DNA of 5,916 nt from Azohydromonas lata NBRC 102462 (GTDB taxonomy: Bacteria; Pseudomonadota; Gammaproteobacteria; Burkholderiales; Burkholderiaceae_C). The notes below the pieces were generated by a model, which had not been told where the DNA came from, ran no database searches, and was given only the letters and a program-made list of their open reading frames with translations. Below, in pieces: positions 5,754 to 5,916 of this stretch. A program made the translations under genes and the position numbers. The first letter of the stretch is position 1; the number at the start of each line of letters is the position of its first letter. The stretch covers positions 1 to 5,916 of the forward strand of contig CAMCTE010000167.1 in NCBI GenBank assembly GCA_945878385.1, given 5' to 3'.

Positions 5754-5916
5754 ATGCAAAACAGGGAAGAGCGCGCGGGAGCCACGATCTTTGGTCGCAG
5801 GCTAAGACAGGCGCGAAAGTGGGCAGGCTTGCCCCAAGACCGGCTAGGGGTGGCCATCGGTTTGGATGAAACCACCAGCAGTGCCCGAATCAGCCGCTAT
5901 GAAACGGGTGTGCACG
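5754..5916 (+). CDS. XRE-family helix-turn-helix transcriptional regulator (partial, 5' end only)
   Basis: The first 54 codons are present and the gene runs off the right edge. The translation from ATG 5754 contains FGRRLRQARKWAGLPQDRLG (13-32), the usual opening of an XRE/Cro-CI-type DNA-binding domain. ARISRYETG (44-52), the recognition helix and its closing turn, follows. Between the two helices lies a short insertion, LDETTSS (37-43), seen in a small subgroup of XRE proteins in beta-proteobacteria. An in-frame TAG at 5742-5744 fixes ATG 5754 as the first possible start; no good ribosome binding site precedes it. Codon use differs from the upstream genes: AGG twice, AGA once, CGA twice and CTA twice in 54 codons. 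It may be a phage-type or accessory regulator, or simply a lone chromosomal one. Its target is unknown, and nothing ties it to the pca genes beyond position. Confidence 0.85.
   Translation, partial: MQNREERAGATIFGRRLRQARKWAGLPQDRLGVAIGLDETTSSARISRYETGVH

Noticed and set aside
1..5916. CRISPR arrays, insertion sequences, long inverted repeats or an origin
   Set aside because: I saw no regularly spaced repeats, no transposase-like reading frame and no terminal inverted repeats in the window.

Overview
The window looks like chromosomal DNA of a high-GC beta-proteobacterium, probably Burkholderiales and perhaps the Comamonadaceae. This is inferred from strong G/C third-position codon use, the GDLQG form of ApaH, and the mix of genes; no phylogenetic marker gene is present to settle it. 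Gene order is compact and almost every base up to about 5634 is used.

Left part, minus strand (15-940): a complete tRNA-Ser(UGA) lies 13 bases downstream of apaH, which encodes the symmetrical Ap4A hydrolase. The two are co-oriented and may share a transcript. An 89-base divergent intergenic region (941-1029) follows. Its right half is extremely GC-rich and can form a small hairpin.

Centre and right, plus strand (1030-5634): four genes in one direction. A DUF21-CBS-CorC_HlyC membrane protein resembling PaeA/YtfL overlaps a SapC-family gene by ATGA. After 13 bases comes pcaB (3-carboxy-cis,cis-muconate cycloisomerase, short C-terminus). A 69-base gap then leads to a single gene that fuses PcaC (4-carboxymuconolactone decarboxylase, N-terminal) to PcaD (3-oxoadipate enol-lactonase, C-terminal). 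PcaB and the fusion together cover three consecutive steps of the protocatechuate branch of the beta-ketoadipate pathway, from 3-carboxy-cis,cis-muconate to 3-oxoadipate. The genes for ring cleavage (pcaGH) and for the last two steps (pcaIJ, pcaF) are not in the window.

Right edge (5635-5916): base composition drops sharply in a 119-base AT-rich spacer. The beginning of an XRE-type helix-turn-helix regulator follows and runs off the window. It uses several rare codons, so this edge may be a boundary with acquired DNA.

Most of the window is ordinary. The most interesting feature is the PcaC-PcaD fusion, whose domain order is opposite to that of the actinobacterial PcaL fusion. I did not find a clearly undescribed system.
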